Positions 54,076 through 62,919 of a DNA stretch of 64,000 nt are shown piece after piece. The translations under genes were made by a program, and so were the position numbers. Source of the DNA: JBLNBQ01 sp050260095 (lineage in GTDB: Bacteria; Bacillota; UBA5301; DYFA01); the NCBI GenBank assembly GCA_050260095.1, contig JBLNBQ010000142.1, forward strand, positions 10,729-74,728, in the 5' to 3' direction. The notes beneath the pieces were generated by a model. That model searched no databases. It was not told the origin of the DNA and worked only from the letters and a program-made list of their open reading frames with translations. Each line of letters starts with the position of its first letter. Positions within the stretch are counted from its first letter, which is position 1.

Positions 54076-54738
54076 TTGAGCTTCACCGGGGTTCTCTTCG
54101 ACGTCGACGGCACGCTGCTCGACACGGTCGAACTCATCATCCAGAGCTACCAGCACACCTTCCGCACGCACCTGGGGAGAGAGGTTCCCGAAGAGCGGAT
54201 TCTGGCCGGGATCGGCTACCCTCTGGTGGACCACCTCAGTCTTTACGCCGCCGACCCCGGCGAGGTCGCGACGATGGTCGAGACCTACCGGGCCTTCAAC
54301 ATGACCAACCACGACCGCTTGACCAAAGTTTTCCCGGGCGTCCAGGAGACGGTCAGAAGTCTCGCGGAGCAGGGGCTTAAGCTCGGCGTCGTCTCCTCCA
54401 AGATCCGCCGCCCGGTTCTGCGAGGGCTGCAACTCTTCGACCTATCCCGCTATTTCCAGACTGCGGTTTGCCTCGAGGACACGGAGCGCCACAAGCCCGA
54501 CCCGGCGCCGGTGCTGCTCGCCCTGGAACAACTTGGGGTGGCCGCCGAAGACGCGCTGATGGTGGGCGACAGCCCCGCCGACCTCGAGGCGGGGCGCCGG
54601 GCGGGAACCGCCACCGCCGCGGTGGGGTGGAGCACGTTCAGCCGCGCCCAGTTGGCTTATGCCAACCCCGACTATGTCCTCGAGCGGATGGAGGACCTGC
54701 TCGCCCTGTGTCGAAAAGGTGGGGGCGACGGAGCGTGA
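54076..54738 (+). CDS. HAD-family phosphatase (PpaX / Gph-like)
   Basis: A 220-aa haloacid dehalogenase-superfamily hydrolase. The nucleophile motif is FDVDGTLLDT near residue 8, motif II is the Ser in VVSSK near residue 109, the Lys in RHKPDP is near 139 and motif IV is MVGDSPADLEAG near residue 160. A helical cap follows motif I. It resembles pyrophosphatase PpaX and phosphoglycolate phosphatases; the substrate is not determined. The TTG start at 54076 follows AGGAGG. Confidence 0.88.
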   Translation: MSFTGVLFDVDGTLLDTVELIIQSYQHTFRTHLGREVPEERILAGIGYPLVDHLSLYAADPGEVATMVETYRAFNMTNHDRLTKVFPGVQETVRSLAEQGLKLGVVSSKIRRPVLRGLQLFDLSRYFQTAVCLEDTERHKPDPAPVLLALEQLGVAAEDALMVGDSPADLEAGRRAGTATAAVGWSTFSRAQLAYANPDYVLERMEDLLALCRKGGGDGA

Positions 54739-54744
54739 GCGGCC

Positions 54745-55278
54745 TTGACTGAGGGAGCCGGTTCAGGCCTTCTTCTGGTGTACACCGGGCCGGGCAAAGG
54801 CAAGACCACCGCCGCCCTCGGGCTGGCGCTGCGGATGCTCGGCCACGGTGGGCGAGTGGCGCTGGTTCAGTTCCTGAAGGGACAGGCGGAAACAGGCGAA
54901 CTCGCGGCGCTGGGCCGCTTTCCCGGCTTCCTGGCCGAGCAGGCGGGGCGCCGGGCGTTCGTCAACCTGGCCCGCCCGGCCGCCGAAGACGTGGCGCTGG
55001 CGGAGGGCGGCCTGCGCCGGGCGGCCGAGCTGCTCGCCTCGGGCGAGTACCGCCTGGTGATCCTCGACGAGGTCAACGTGGCCGCCGGATACGGCCTGCT
55101 GCAGTCGTCCGAGGTGCTGAAGGCGGTGCAGGCCAGGGCGCCGGGCGTACACGTGGTTCTCACGGGACGGCAGGCGCCCCCGGAATTCCTGGCAGCCGCC
55201 GACCTGGTCACGGTGATGCAGGAAATCAAACACCCGTTCCAGGCGGGGCTTCCCGCCCAGGAAGGGATAGAGTATTAG
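54745..55278 (+). CDS. cobO: Cob(I)yrinic acid a,c-diamide adenosyltransferase (CobA/BtuR/CobO type)
   Basis: Adds the 5'-deoxyadenosyl group to corrinoids. It is 177 aa. The N-terminal P-loop YTGPGKGKTTAALGLALR near residue 14 binds ATP, ALVQFLKG is near residue 40, VILDEVNVAAGYGL near residue 106 and VVLTGRQAPPEFL near residue 138. The TTG start is 6 bp after the HAD gene. No other cobalamin genes are nearby, so it may serve salvage. Confidence 0.93.
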   Translation: MTEGAGSGLLLVYTGPGKGKTTAALGLALRMLGHGGRVALVQFLKGQAETGELAALGRFPGFLAEQAGRRAFVNLARPAAEDVALAEGGLRRAAELLASGEYRLVILDEVNVAAGYGLLQSSEVLKAVQARAPGVHVVLTGRQAPPEFLAAADLVTVMQEIKHPFQAGLPAQEGIEY

Positions 55279-55339
55279 CGCGGGAAGAAGATGCCCGCCT
55301 CGCGCAGCTGGTGAAGGTGAGGGGAACAAAGTAGACGGA

Positions 55340-56674
55340 ATGGTGCAGGAGCGAGCCGCAGTGGCCGTGGCCAGCCTGGGCTGCTCGAAGAACCTGGTCG
55401 ACACGGAGGTGATCCTCGGCCGGCTGGGCGCCGCCGGGTACCCGCTGGCGGCCGAGGCTTCTGAAGCAGACGTCATCATCGTGAACACGTGCGGCTTCAT
55501 CCAGGCCGCCAAGGAAGAGAGCATAGACGCGGTGCTGTCGCTCGCCCGCTGGAAGGGTGAGGGACGGTGCCGCGCCCTCGTTCTCGCCGGCTGCCTGGCG
55601 CAGCGTTACGGCGCCGAGCTGCTCGCCGAACTGCCCGAGGTCGACGCGGTCGTCGGCAGCGGCGCATACGACCACCTGCCGGAGATCATCGAACGCGTGC
55701 TGGGTGGAGAACGGGTGGTGGAAGTCGAAGCACCCGGTTACCTCCCGGAAGAGGCGCCGCGCCTGGTTACCACCGGGCCAGGCACGGCCTATCTCAAGGT
55801 AGCGGAGGGCTGCGACCACCGGTGCGCTTTCTGCGCCATCCCGCTGATGCGGGGGGAGTACCGCAGCCGGGCGCTGGAGAGCATCGTCGCCGAGGCGGAG
55901 CAACTCGTCGCTCAAGGGCGGCAGGAATTGGTGCTCATCGCGCAGGACACGACGGCCTACGGCCGCGACCGCTACGGCAGGGGCCGCCTGCCCGAGTTGC
56001 TGCGGCGGCTCGACCAGCTGGAGGGGCTGGTCTGGCTCAGGTTCCTCTACGGTCACCCCGAGCACGTGACCGACGAGCTCTTCGAGGCGATGGCGGGCAG
56101 CCGCCGGGTCGTCCCTTACCTTGACCTTCCCTTGCAGCATGTTAATGGCAGCGTGCTCCGGCGCATGCATCGCGCAGGAGACGCGGCCCACTACGCGGAA
56201 TTGCTTACGCGCGCCCGGCGGATGATCCCGGGCCTGGTCATCCGGAGCACCTTCATCGTGGGGTTCCCGGGTGAGACGGAAGCGCAGTTCGAGGAGTTGG
56301 TGGCCTTCCTGCAGGAGCAGCGGCTCGACCACGTGGGGGCCTTCACCTATTCGCCGGAGGAGGGCACGCCCGCCGCCCGCCTGAGCGGAAAGGTGCCGGC
56401 CGAGGTCGCCGCGGCGAGGCTCAAGCGGCTAATCTCGGTCCAACAGGAAATCTCGCGTGAACTCAACGCCACCCGGGTTGGCGGGCGGGAACTCGTCCTC
56501 GTGGAGCGAGGCGGCCGGGGCCGGGCCTTCGGGCGGTCGGCCCGTGAGGCGCCCGAGGTTGACGGGCAGGTGGTCCTGGCCGGAACGGCCGCCGTGGGGC
56601 AGTTCGTGTGGGCAAGGATCGAGCGCGCCGGAGCCTACGACGTTTCCGGCAAGGTGGAGGGGGTGCTCCCGTGA
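55340..56674 (+). CDS. rimO: Ribosomal protein uS12 methylthiotransferase RimO
   Basis: Radical-SAM enzyme that methylthiolates Asp88 (E. coli numbering) of uS12. It is 444 aa. The N-terminal MTTase domain carries one [4Fe-4S] cluster with cysteines in LGCSKN, NTCGFI and LAGCLAQRYG. The radical-SAM motif is CDHRCAFC near residue 160, with IPLMRGEYRSR typical of RimO, and the C-terminus is a TRAM domain. ATG start at 55340. Confidence 0.95.
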   Translation: MVQERAAVAVASLGCSKNLVDTEVILGRLGAAGYPLAAEASEADVIIVNTCGFIQAAKEESIDAVLSLARWKGEGRCRALVLAGCLAQRYGAELLAELPEVDAVVGSGAYDHLPEIIERVLGGERVVEVEAPGYLPEEAPRLVTTGPGTAYLKVAEGCDHRCAFCAIPLMRGEYRSRALESIVAEAEQLVAQGRQELVLIAQDTTAYGRDRYGRGRLPELLRRLDQLEGLVWLRFLYGHPEHVTDELFEAMAGSRRVVPYLDLPLQHVNGSVLRRMHRAGDAAHYAELLTRARRMIPGLVIRSTFIVGFPGETEAQFEELVAFLQEQRLDHVGAFTYSPEEGTPAARLSGKVPAEVAAARLKRLISVQQEISRELNATRVGGRELVLVERGGRGRAFGRSAREAPEVDGQVVLAGTAAVGQFVWARIERAGAYDVSGKVEGVLP

Positions 56675-57249
56675 CCCTGGCGACCGCGCTGACACTTGGA
56701 CGGATCTTCCTCGTCCCCGTCTTCATGACCATCATCTTCCTCAAAGTGCCGTACGGCGGCTTCCTGGGCGCGGTGGTCTTCGCCGTCGCGGCGGCCACCG
56801 ACGGGCTCGACGGTTACCTGGCCCGCCGGCGCAACGAGGTGACGCGGCTAGGCACGCTCCTCGACCCGCTCGCCGACAAGCTGCTCATTTCCGCTGCGCT
56901 CGTCTCGCTGGTGCAACTCGGCCGGATCGGCGCCTGGGAGGCGGTGCTCATCATCGGCCGGGAATTCGCGGTGACCGGACTGCGCCTTGTGGCCGCGGCC
57001 GAAGGGGTGGTCATCCCGGCCAACAAGTGGGGCAAGATCAAGACGGTGGTCCAGATCGTGGCGGTCGTAGCGACGCTGCTCGGCCTGCCGCTGGGGCGCG
57101 AGTCGATGTGGGTGGCGGCGGCCGTCACGGTGGTCTCAGGGGTGAGTTACTTCATGTCTGTCCCCCCGGAACTCCTCGGCCTCACGGCCGGGGGAGGAAC
57201 GGCCCGGGTCTCCCGGCCGGTCCGTCGATCCGGGAGCGTCAGCGGGTAA
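56671..57249 (+). CDS. pgsA: CDP-diacylglycerol-glycerol-3-phosphate 3-phosphatidyltransferase
   Basis: Integral membrane enzyme making phosphatidylglycerol phosphate. It is 192 aa. The CDP-alcohol phosphotransferase motif is complete: TDGLDGYLARRRNEVTRLG followed by TLLDPLADK (residues ~43-70). I chose the GTG at 56671, overlapping the rimO stop (GTGA), with GGAGGGGG upstream. It ends before an intrinsic terminator, and is in the usual rimO-pgsA-cinA-recA order apart from the two inserted genes downstream. Confidence 0.95.
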   Translation: MTLATALTLGRIFLVPVFMTIIFLKVPYGGFLGAVVFAVAAATDGLDGYLARRRNEVTRLGTLLDPLADKLLISAALVSLVQLGRIGAWEAVLIIGREFAVTGLRLVAAAEGVVIPANKWGKIKTVVQIVAVVATLLGLPLGRESMWVAAAVTVVSGVSYFMSVPPELLGLTAGGGTARVSRPVRRSGSVSG

Positions 57250-57282
57250 GTCGCCGGCAACCGTTTCTGGAAGATGCGCTGT

Positions 57283-57316
57283 GCGGGCGGTCCGAAAGGG
57301 CCGTCCGCTTCGTTTT
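57283..57316 (+). terminator. Intrinsic terminator after pgsA
   Basis: An 11-bp stem (57283-57293 with 57298-57308, two G-U pairs) closed by a GAAA tetraloop and followed by TTCGTTTT. Confidence 0.8.
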
Positions 57317-57336
57317 GCGCCGCCGGCCGCCGTGGG

Positions 57337-57365
57337 TGGCATCCCCACCAGGGGTGTGCTATAAT
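57337..57365 (+). promoter_or_regulatory. Extended -10 promoter before the membrane-protein/protease pair
   Basis: A perfect TATAAT (57360-57365) preceded by TG one base upstream (TGCTATAAT), so an extended -10. The -35 (TGGCAT, 57337-57342) at 17-bp spacing is weak. It starts a transcription unit of its own just after the pgsA terminator. Confidence 0.75.
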
Positions 57366-57399
57366 TGCATTCTGTAAACTCGGAGGGAGGGTGTGTGAA

Positions 57400-57960
57400 A
57401 TGCAGATCAAAGGCCTTAAAGTGGAGGTAATCTTCCTGGCCTTCCTTCTTACGATCGCCTTGGTCTTCGGCGGACAGTGGCTGCTCGGCCGTTACCAGGT
57501 CGAGAGACCTCTTCTGGCTTCGGCGCGGAAGGTCGACGGCGTTAAGGATGCCCGGCTGGAGCCGGTGGACGGACGAATGAACCTCGTCGTGACCATGGGA
57601 CCGGCGCGGGATTTCCGGGCGAGCCACGACCGCCTGCTCGAGCTGCTCGATCTGGCATACGGACGGGACGCCGGAAAGGTCGTCGTGCACGATAACCGGA
57701 CGGCCAAGCTCACCGGCGCCTTGTACGAGATGAACTTCGCGCTGCAGGAAGGCTTGGCCACCGGACGCTTCACGGAGATGCGGGCCGCGGTGGTGAAGGA
57801 GGCCCACGCCGATGGCCTCGCCACACCGTACCTCTGGGTCGATGCCGACCGCATCTACCTGGGCCTGAAAGACAAGAACCACGTCCTTTACGACGTGGTG
57901 GAGCGCAAGCCGGCGAACACCACGGCGGTGGCGCAGGAAGGGAGTGACCAGCATGCGTAA
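57400..57960 (+). CDS. Single-pass membrane protein of unknown function
   Basis: A 186-aa protein with one N-terminal hydrophobic helix (residues ~9-29) and a soluble domain of about 155 residues of mixed alpha/beta type (beta strands around DARLEPVDG and MNLVVTMG, helix around SHDRLLELLDLAYG). The charge pattern does not fix its orientation clearly. I do not recognise the family. ATG start after GGAGGGAGG. It ends 8 bp inside the next gene's start region, which encodes a FtsH-like protease, and is likely its functional partner. Confidence 0.8.
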   Translation: MQIKGLKVEVIFLAFLLTIALVFGGQWLLGRYQVERPLLASARKVDGVKDARLEPVDGRMNLVVTMGPARDFRASHDRLLELLDLAYGRDAGKVVVHDNRTAKLTGALYEMNFALQEGLATGRFTEMRAAVVKEAHADGLATPYLWVDADRIYLGLKDKNHVLYDVVERKPANTTAVAQEGSDQHA

Positions 57961-59485
57961 GCGGACCACGACCCCCTGGGTCGAACTGGCGGTCGGAGCC
58001 GGAGCCGCGACGCTGATCTTCCTCATCAAGCAGGGGATCGACGTCACCCCGCTCTTCCTGTTGAGCGGCGGCTTCCTGCTCCTGCGGATGGTGACGGACG
58101 GCAAGGGACTGCCCGGCAACCTCTCGGCCTCCCGGCACTACCAGGTGGTGGAGAACAAGGGCCAGAGCGCGGTGGGCGGCGGCATCAGCTTCGACGACAT
58201 CGGCGGCCAGGAGGTGGCCAAGCGGGAGTTCGTCGAGGCGCTCAACTTCATCCGCGACAGCGAGCTGGTGAACGAGCTGGGAATCCGCCCGCTCAAGGGC
58301 ATCCTGCTCTCCGGACCTCCCGGGACGGGCAAGACGCTGCTGGCGAAGGCAGCCGCCAACTACACGGACTCCGCGTTCGTGGCGTCGTCGGGCTCGGAGT
58401 TCGTTGAGATGTATGCCGGGGTCGGCGCGCAGCGGGTGCGGCAGCTCTTCGCCCGGGCACGGTCGCTGGCGACCGCTCAGGGGAAGAAGAACGCCATCGT
58501 CTTCATCGACGAGATCGACGTGCTCGGCGGGCGGCGCGGCCAGCCGGCGAGCCACCACGAGTACGACCAGACCCTGAACCAGCTCCTGGTGGAGATGGAC
58601 GGGCTCTCGGCGAAAGATGCCGTGCGCGTCCTGGTGGTCGCGGCGACCAACCGGGCGGACATCCTCGATCCGGCCCTGCTGCGTCCCGGCCGCTTCGACC
58701 GTCTCGTGAAGGTGGACCTTCCCGACCGCGAGGGGCGCCTGCACATCCTGCGGCTGCACGCGCGCAACAAGCCGCTGGCGGCAGGAGTCGACCTGGCGGC
58801 GGTGGCCCGGGAGACCTTCGGGTTCTCCGGCGCCCACCTCGAAAGCGTCATGAACGAAGCCGCCATCCTGGCCTGGCGAGACCATCGCAAGGAGATCCAG
58901 GAGCGCGACTTGCACGAGGCCATCGAGAAGGTCATGATGGGCGAGAAGCTCGCCCGGCGCCCCGGCAGCAAGGAGCAGCGGCGGATCGCCTACCACGAGG
59001 CGGGCCACGCCGTCGTGAGCGAGGTGCTCAGGCCGGGGTCGGTGAGCGCCGTGACGGTCACTTCCCGGGGTGGGGCGCTGGGCTACATGCGGCAGTCGCC
59101 CCAGGACGACCAGTACCTCTACACCAAGGAGGAACTGCTCGACCAGATCGCCGTGGCCGTCGCGGGGGCCGCGGCCGAGGAGACCTTCTTCGGCGGCCGG
59201 TCCACCGGTTCGACCGGCGACTTCCAGCAGGCCGTCAAACTGGCCAAGCAGGTGGTGATCGCCGGGATGTCGCACCTGGGCGTGGTTAGCGAGGAGACTC
59301 TGCCCGACCGCCTGCTGCATGAGGCGCAGAGCAACCTCATCCACGAGCAGGTGGAGCGGGCTCGGAGAATCATCGAGGAACACCGCGCCGGGCTGGAGCG
59401 GGTCGTCGCTCACCTGAGCGAGGAGGAACGCATCGACGGCGACGCCTTCCGCGAGGCGCTGGCCCTCCCGGTCGCCGCGGCCTGA
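57953..59485 (+). CDS. Short FtsH-like AAA+ zinc metalloprotease
   Basis: A 510-aa membrane protease related to FtsH but about 100-140 residues shorter. Two closely spaced hydrophobic helices (about 9-25 and 33-46) form a hairpin with a ~7-residue loop in place of the usual FtsH ectodomain. The AAA domain has Walker A GPPGTGKT (121-128), pore loop Tyr-Ala-Gly (154-156; FtsH has Phe-Val-Gly), Walker B IVFIDEID (182-189) and the second region of homology ending RPGRFDR (244-250). The protease has HEAGH (348-352) and the third zinc ligand Asp423. The C-terminus is short. I chose the ATG at 57953. Confidence 0.9.
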   Translation: MRKRTTTPWVELAVGAGAATLIFLIKQGIDVTPLFLLSGGFLLLRMVTDGKGLPGNLSASRHYQVVENKGQSAVGGGISFDDIGGQEVAKREFVEALNFIRDSELVNELGIRPLKGILLSGPPGTGKTLLAKAAANYTDSAFVASSGSEFVEMYAGVGAQRVRQLFARARSLATAQGKKNAIVFIDEIDVLGGRRGQPASHHEYDQTLNQLLVEMDGLSAKDAVRVLVVAATNRADILDPALLRPGRFDRLVKVDLPDREGRLHILRLHARNKPLAAGVDLAAVARETFGFSGAHLESVMNEAAILAWRDHRKEIQERDLHEAIEKVMMGEKLARRPGSKEQRRIAYHEAGHAVVSEVLRPGSVSAVTVTSRGGALGYMRQSPQDDQYLYTKEELLDQIAVAVAGAAAEETFFGGRSTGSTGDFQQAVKLAKQVVIAGMSHLGVVSEETLPDRLLHEAQSNLIHEQVERARRIIEEHRAGLERVVAHLSEEERIDGDAFREALALPVAAA

Positions 59486-59544
59486 GCAGGCGCGGGGGAG
59501 GGATGCCGCCTTGCGCCGAGAAGTCTACCCGGCGGGTGAGCGCG

Positions 59545-60822
59545 ATGAAGGCAGAGATTCTGACGACCGGTTCCGAACTGATGCTGGGGGAGATCACCGA
59601 TACGAACGAGGTGTTCCTCTCCCGGCGCCTTGCTGAGCTTGGGGTGCAGGTGACCCGGCGGACCTCGGTGGGGGACGAGCCGGGCCTGCTGCGCCGGGCC
59701 GTGGCCCAGGCGCTGCACGACCACGACCTTGTGGTGGTGAGCGGCGGGCTCGGTCCGACCCAGGACGACCTGACAATCGAAGCGATCGCTGACGTCTTGG
59801 GCCTGCCCCTCGTGGAGGACGCCCTGGCCCGCGGTTGGCTGGAGGCCTGGCTGGCCTCCCGGGGCCGCCCCGTGAGCGAGCAAGCGCTGCGCATGGTCCG
59901 GATGCCCGCGGGGGCGGTCCCCCTGCAGAATCGCTACGGCACCGCTCCCGGCGTGTGGTGGAGCGGAGACCGGGGCGGCGCCCGCAAGGTCGTGGTCGCG
60001 CTGCCCGGGGTTCCCCGGGAACTGATCGGCCTCTTCACCGAAGAGGTGGCCCCCCGCCTGGCCGGCCTGGGGCTGGGAGTGATCCGTTCCGAGACGCTCC
60101 ACCTGGCCGGCGTCCCGGAAAGCGAGGTCGACGCACGGCTGGGTGAGCTGTGGCAGAGCCCCAACCCGACGCTGGGCGTCTGTGTCGGCCATGGGGTTCT
60201 AGACGTTCGCTTCACGGCACGCGCGGCGAGCGGCGCCGAAGCCGACGCACTGCTGGCCTCCTTCGGCCGGAAGGTCCGGGCGGCCCTCGGAGACCTGGTC
60301 TTCGGTTCCGAAGGCGTCTCCCTGGCGGCCGCCACCGGCAGCCTGCTCCGGCGCTCCGGCAAGCGCCTGGCGGTGGCTGAGTCGTGCACCGGCGGTCTGA
60401 TCGGCGACCAGCTCACGGACGTGCCCGGTGCTTCGGAGTACCTCGACCGGGTGCTGGTCGTCTATTCCAACCGGGCCAAGGTCGAACTGCTCGGCGTGCC
60501 CGAGGCCACTCTGGCCGAGTTCGGCGCGGTGAGCGCCGAGACGGCCCGGGCGATGGCCGAAGGCGTGCGCAATCGCAGCGCCGTCGATTTCGGGCTGGCG
60601 GTGACCGGCATCGCCGGGCCCGGGGGCGGCACGGAGCGCAAGCCGGTCGGCCTGGTGTACGTCGCTTTGGCCTCGCCGGAAGGCGTCACCGTCCGCGAAC
60701 TGCGCCTCGGCACCGACCGGCGGGCCAACAAAGCCCGGTCGGCCGCCGCCGCCTTGACCCTCCTCTGGGAGGCCTTGGGCGGGGGAGAGGTTCGTCCCGC
60801 AGATTTGGCGGCAGGGGAGTGA
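59545..60822 (+). CDS. cinA: CinA: competence/damage-inducible protein with NMN amidohydrolase domain
   Basis: A 425-aa protein. The N-terminal MoaB-like COG1058 domain begins AEILTTGSELMLGEITDTN, with VVSGGLGPTQDDLT near residue 65 and LPGVPREL near residue 155. The C-terminal PncC domain, nicotinamide-nucleotide amidase in relatives, has LAVAESCTGGLIGDQLTDVPGASE near residue 275 and GLAVTGIAGPGGG near residue 352. ATG at 59545 with GGCGGGTGAG upstream; a GTG at 59536 is possible. It is the usual upstream neighbour of recA. Confidence 0.95.
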   Translation: MKAEILTTGSELMLGEITDTNEVFLSRRLAELGVQVTRRTSVGDEPGLLRRAVAQALHDHDLVVVSGGLGPTQDDLTIEAIADVLGLPLVEDALARGWLEAWLASRGRPVSEQALRMVRMPAGAVPLQNRYGTAPGVWWSGDRGGARKVVVALPGVPRELIGLFTEEVAPRLAGLGLGVIRSETLHLAGVPESEVDARLGELWQSPNPTLGVCVGHGVLDVRFTARAASGAEADALLASFGRKVRAALGDLVFGSEGVSLAAATGSLLRRSGKRLAVAESCTGGLIGDQLTDVPGASEYLDRVLVVYSNRAKVELLGVPEATLAEFGAVSAETARAMAEGVRNRSAVDFGLAVTGIAGPGGGTERKPVGLVYVALASPEGVTVRELRLGTDRRANKARSAAAALTLLWEALGGGEVRPADLAAGE

Positions 60823-60828
60823 AGCTGT

Positions 60829-62292
60829 GTGAGCAACGCCAGCGCAGCGGCGCTGGGCCGGTGGAGTTGGGTCAGGCCGGCGGGGCGCGCCTCCCGCACG
60901 GTGCTGCCTCTCCTCGTCGTGCTTGCCGCAGCGCTGGCGGCGGCGCTCTATCTCTCCGCGGCCGTCGGGCAGGTCGGCCCGTTCAAAGTGCAGCTCTCGG
61001 CGGCGTTCGCCCCGCATGGGGGCACGACGTTCTCCTTGCCGCCCTTCGGCGAGGTCTCCGCTGACACGCACCGTCTTCCGCTCGCCCTGCGCGTCACCCT
61101 CCTCGGGGTGAACCTGTCCGACCTCCAGCGGTGGGTGGGGAAGAATGCGTCGGCCGAAGCTGCCCTGGCCAGCGCCGAGGGTTCCCTTCGCCCGCTGGTC
61201 GTCCGCTTCATCGCCCAGGCGCTCCTTTTGGCGGCGGCTCTGGGCGGCATCGCCGTCGCCACCTGCCGCCGGAAGGCCGGGGAGATCGCGCTGGGCGCGC
61301 TGGCCGGCGCCCTCCTCATGGCGGGGGTCACTGGAGGGGTGGCCCTCCAGTACGACCAGTCGGCTTTCGCCCGCCCGCGCTACCAGGGCGCCCTGGAAGC
61401 CGCGCCTTGGGTCGTCGGCCTGCTCCAGCAGAACTGGCGGCAGTTCGGCGGCGTGGGCACTCAGGTTGAGACGCTGACCAAAAACCTGAGCGGCCTCTCC
61501 GACCGCCTCACGCTGCTCTCCACCGTCGCCCAGCCTGCGCAGGACCTGCGGCTGCTACACGTCTCCGACCTGCATAACAACCCGCTCGGCCTCCGCTTCG
61601 TGGCGGAGGCGGTCAAAGCCTTCAAGGTGGACGCGGTGGTGGACACCGGCGACCTCACCGACTTCGGCACGCCGCTCGAGGGCGAACTCTTTCGCGACAT
61701 CGCCGGCCTGGGCGTGCCCTACTACTTCACCCCCGGCAACCATGACACGCCGTATCTCCTCCGGCAGCTCCAGCGCTACCGCAACATCCACGTCCTTGAC
61801 GGCGAGACGGCCGTCTTCCGCGGCCTCACCATCCTGGGCGCAGCCGACCCGTCGTCGCGGCGAACCTCCCCGGAGGTGGCCTCCGCCGGCGAGCTGGCCG
61901 GGGTTGACCAGGCTCTGCTGGCCAAGGTGGAGTCGTCCGGCCGCCGGGTCGACGTGGTGGCGGTACACAACCGGCTGATGGCCAGGTCGCTGGCCGGCAA
62001 GGTCGGGGTCATCCTGCACGGGCACGACCACCGGCTTTCGGTCGCCCAGGAGGCAGGCACGACGGTGATCGACGCGGGGACCACCGGGGCCGCCGGCCTG
62101 CGCGGGTTGCAGACGCAGGCCCGTGAGGACCCCTACTCCATGGCGCTCCTCTACTTCTCCCGAACCGGCGATGGATACCGTCTCCAAGCCGTGGACACGC
62201 TGGAGGTCAGAGGAAAGGACGCCGGTTTCACGCTCAACCGTATTTTAGTTGGCACGGAGGAAAAGTCCACCGCCCCGGCGAACGCTCACTAG
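60829..62292 (+). CDS. Multi-pass membrane calcineurin-like metallophosphoesterase
   Basis: A 487-aa protein with one N-terminal membrane helix (24-44), an ~80-residue loop, two further helices (about 128-147 and 153-172), then a metallophosphoesterase domain from about 235. The metal-site motifs are SDLHNNP (246), DTGDLTDFG (272), GNHD (303-306), AVHN and HGHDHR. Given three membrane helices, the catalytic domain and the long loop would be on opposite sides. The substrate is unknown. It lies between cinA and thpR, 6 bp after cinA. Confidence 0.85.
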   Translation: MSNASAAALGRWSWVRPAGRASRTVLPLLVVLAAALAAALYLSAAVGQVGPFKVQLSAAFAPHGGTTFSLPPFGEVSADTHRLPLALRVTLLGVNLSDLQRWVGKNASAEAALASAEGSLRPLVVRFIAQALLLAAALGGIAVATCRRKAGEIALGALAGALLMAGVTGGVALQYDQSAFARPRYQGALEAAPWVVGLLQQNWRQFGGVGTQVETLTKNLSGLSDRLTLLSTVAQPAQDLRLLHVSDLHNNPLGLRFVAEAVKAFKVDAVVDTGDLTDFGTPLEGELFRDIAGLGVPYYFTPGNHDTPYLLRQLQRYRNIHVLDGETAVFRGLTILGAADPSSRRTSPEVASAGELAGVDQALLAKVESSGRRVDVVAVHNRLMARSLAGKVGVILHGHDHRLSVAQEAGTTVIDAGTTGAAGLRGLQTQAREDPYSMALLYFSRTGDGYRLQAVDTLEVRGKDAGFTLNRILVGTEEKSTAPANAH

Positions 62293-62337
62293 GGCCAGGA
62301 GGCCAGCCGAGAGTGCCGGTAGGTGATTTGGATCGGC

Positions 62338-62919
62338 ATGGATGAGGTGCGGGTATTCATCGCCGTGGACGTGCCCGGCGCTCTCCAGGGCAAGCTGGGC
62401 GCCGTGGTGGACGGCCTGCGCCATCTGCCTGGCGACGTGCGCTGGGTCAGCGCTCCTCATCTCCACTTCACCCTGCGTTTCCTCGGTGAGATACCGCTTG
62501 AGCGCGTCGCCCCGGTGGGCGAGGCCGTGCAGGAGGTAGCCAGCCGTCACTCCGAGTTCGCCCTCACGGTGGCGGGCCTCGGTCTCTTTCCGGAACGGGG
62601 AGCGCCCCGCGTGGTCTGGCTGGGAATCCGGGAGGGACGTGCTGAACTTTCGGCGCTCCACTCCGACCTCGAGATGGCGCTCGAACGCCTCGGCTTCGCC
62701 AAGGAGGAGCGCCCGTTTGCGCCCCATCTGACGTTGGGTCGCCTTCGCGGCGCACCCCCCGGGCCGTGGCGCGAGGCGGCGCTCGCCTTCGGTGACGAGC
62801 CCCTGCTCTCCTTCAGAGTGAAGGAGGTTCGGGTGATGCGGAGCGAGTTGACCCGGCGTGGGCCGATCTACTCCGTCCTGTCGGCCTCACCCCTGAAGAT
62901 TGGGCAAGAAGGAGCGTGA
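62338..62919 (+). CDS. thpR: RNA 2',3'-cyclic phosphodiesterase (ThpR/LigT, 2H family)
   Basis: A 193-aa 2H phosphoesterase. Both catalytic motifs are present: HFTLRFLG near residue 43 and HLTLGRLR near residue 133. The N-terminal VRVFIAVDVPG is family-typical. ATG at 62338 preferred; a GTG at 62323 is possible. It precedes recA by 19 bp; cinA-ligT-recA operons are known in Deinococcus. Confidence 0.93.
   Translation: MDEVRVFIAVDVPGALQGKLGAVVDGLRHLPGDVRWVSAPHLHFTLRFLGEIPLERVAPVGEAVQEVASRHSEFALTVAGLGLFPERGAPRVVWLGIREGRAELSALHSDLEMALERLGFAKEERPFAPHLTLGRLRGAPPGPWREAALAFGDEPLLSFRVKEVRVMRSELTRRGPIYSVLSASPLKIGQEGA

Noticed and set aside
57953..59485. Housekeeping FtsH
   Set aside because: It lacks the ectodomain and has a changed pore loop and a short C-terminus. 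Housekeeping ftsH normally follows tilS-hpt, not pgsA.
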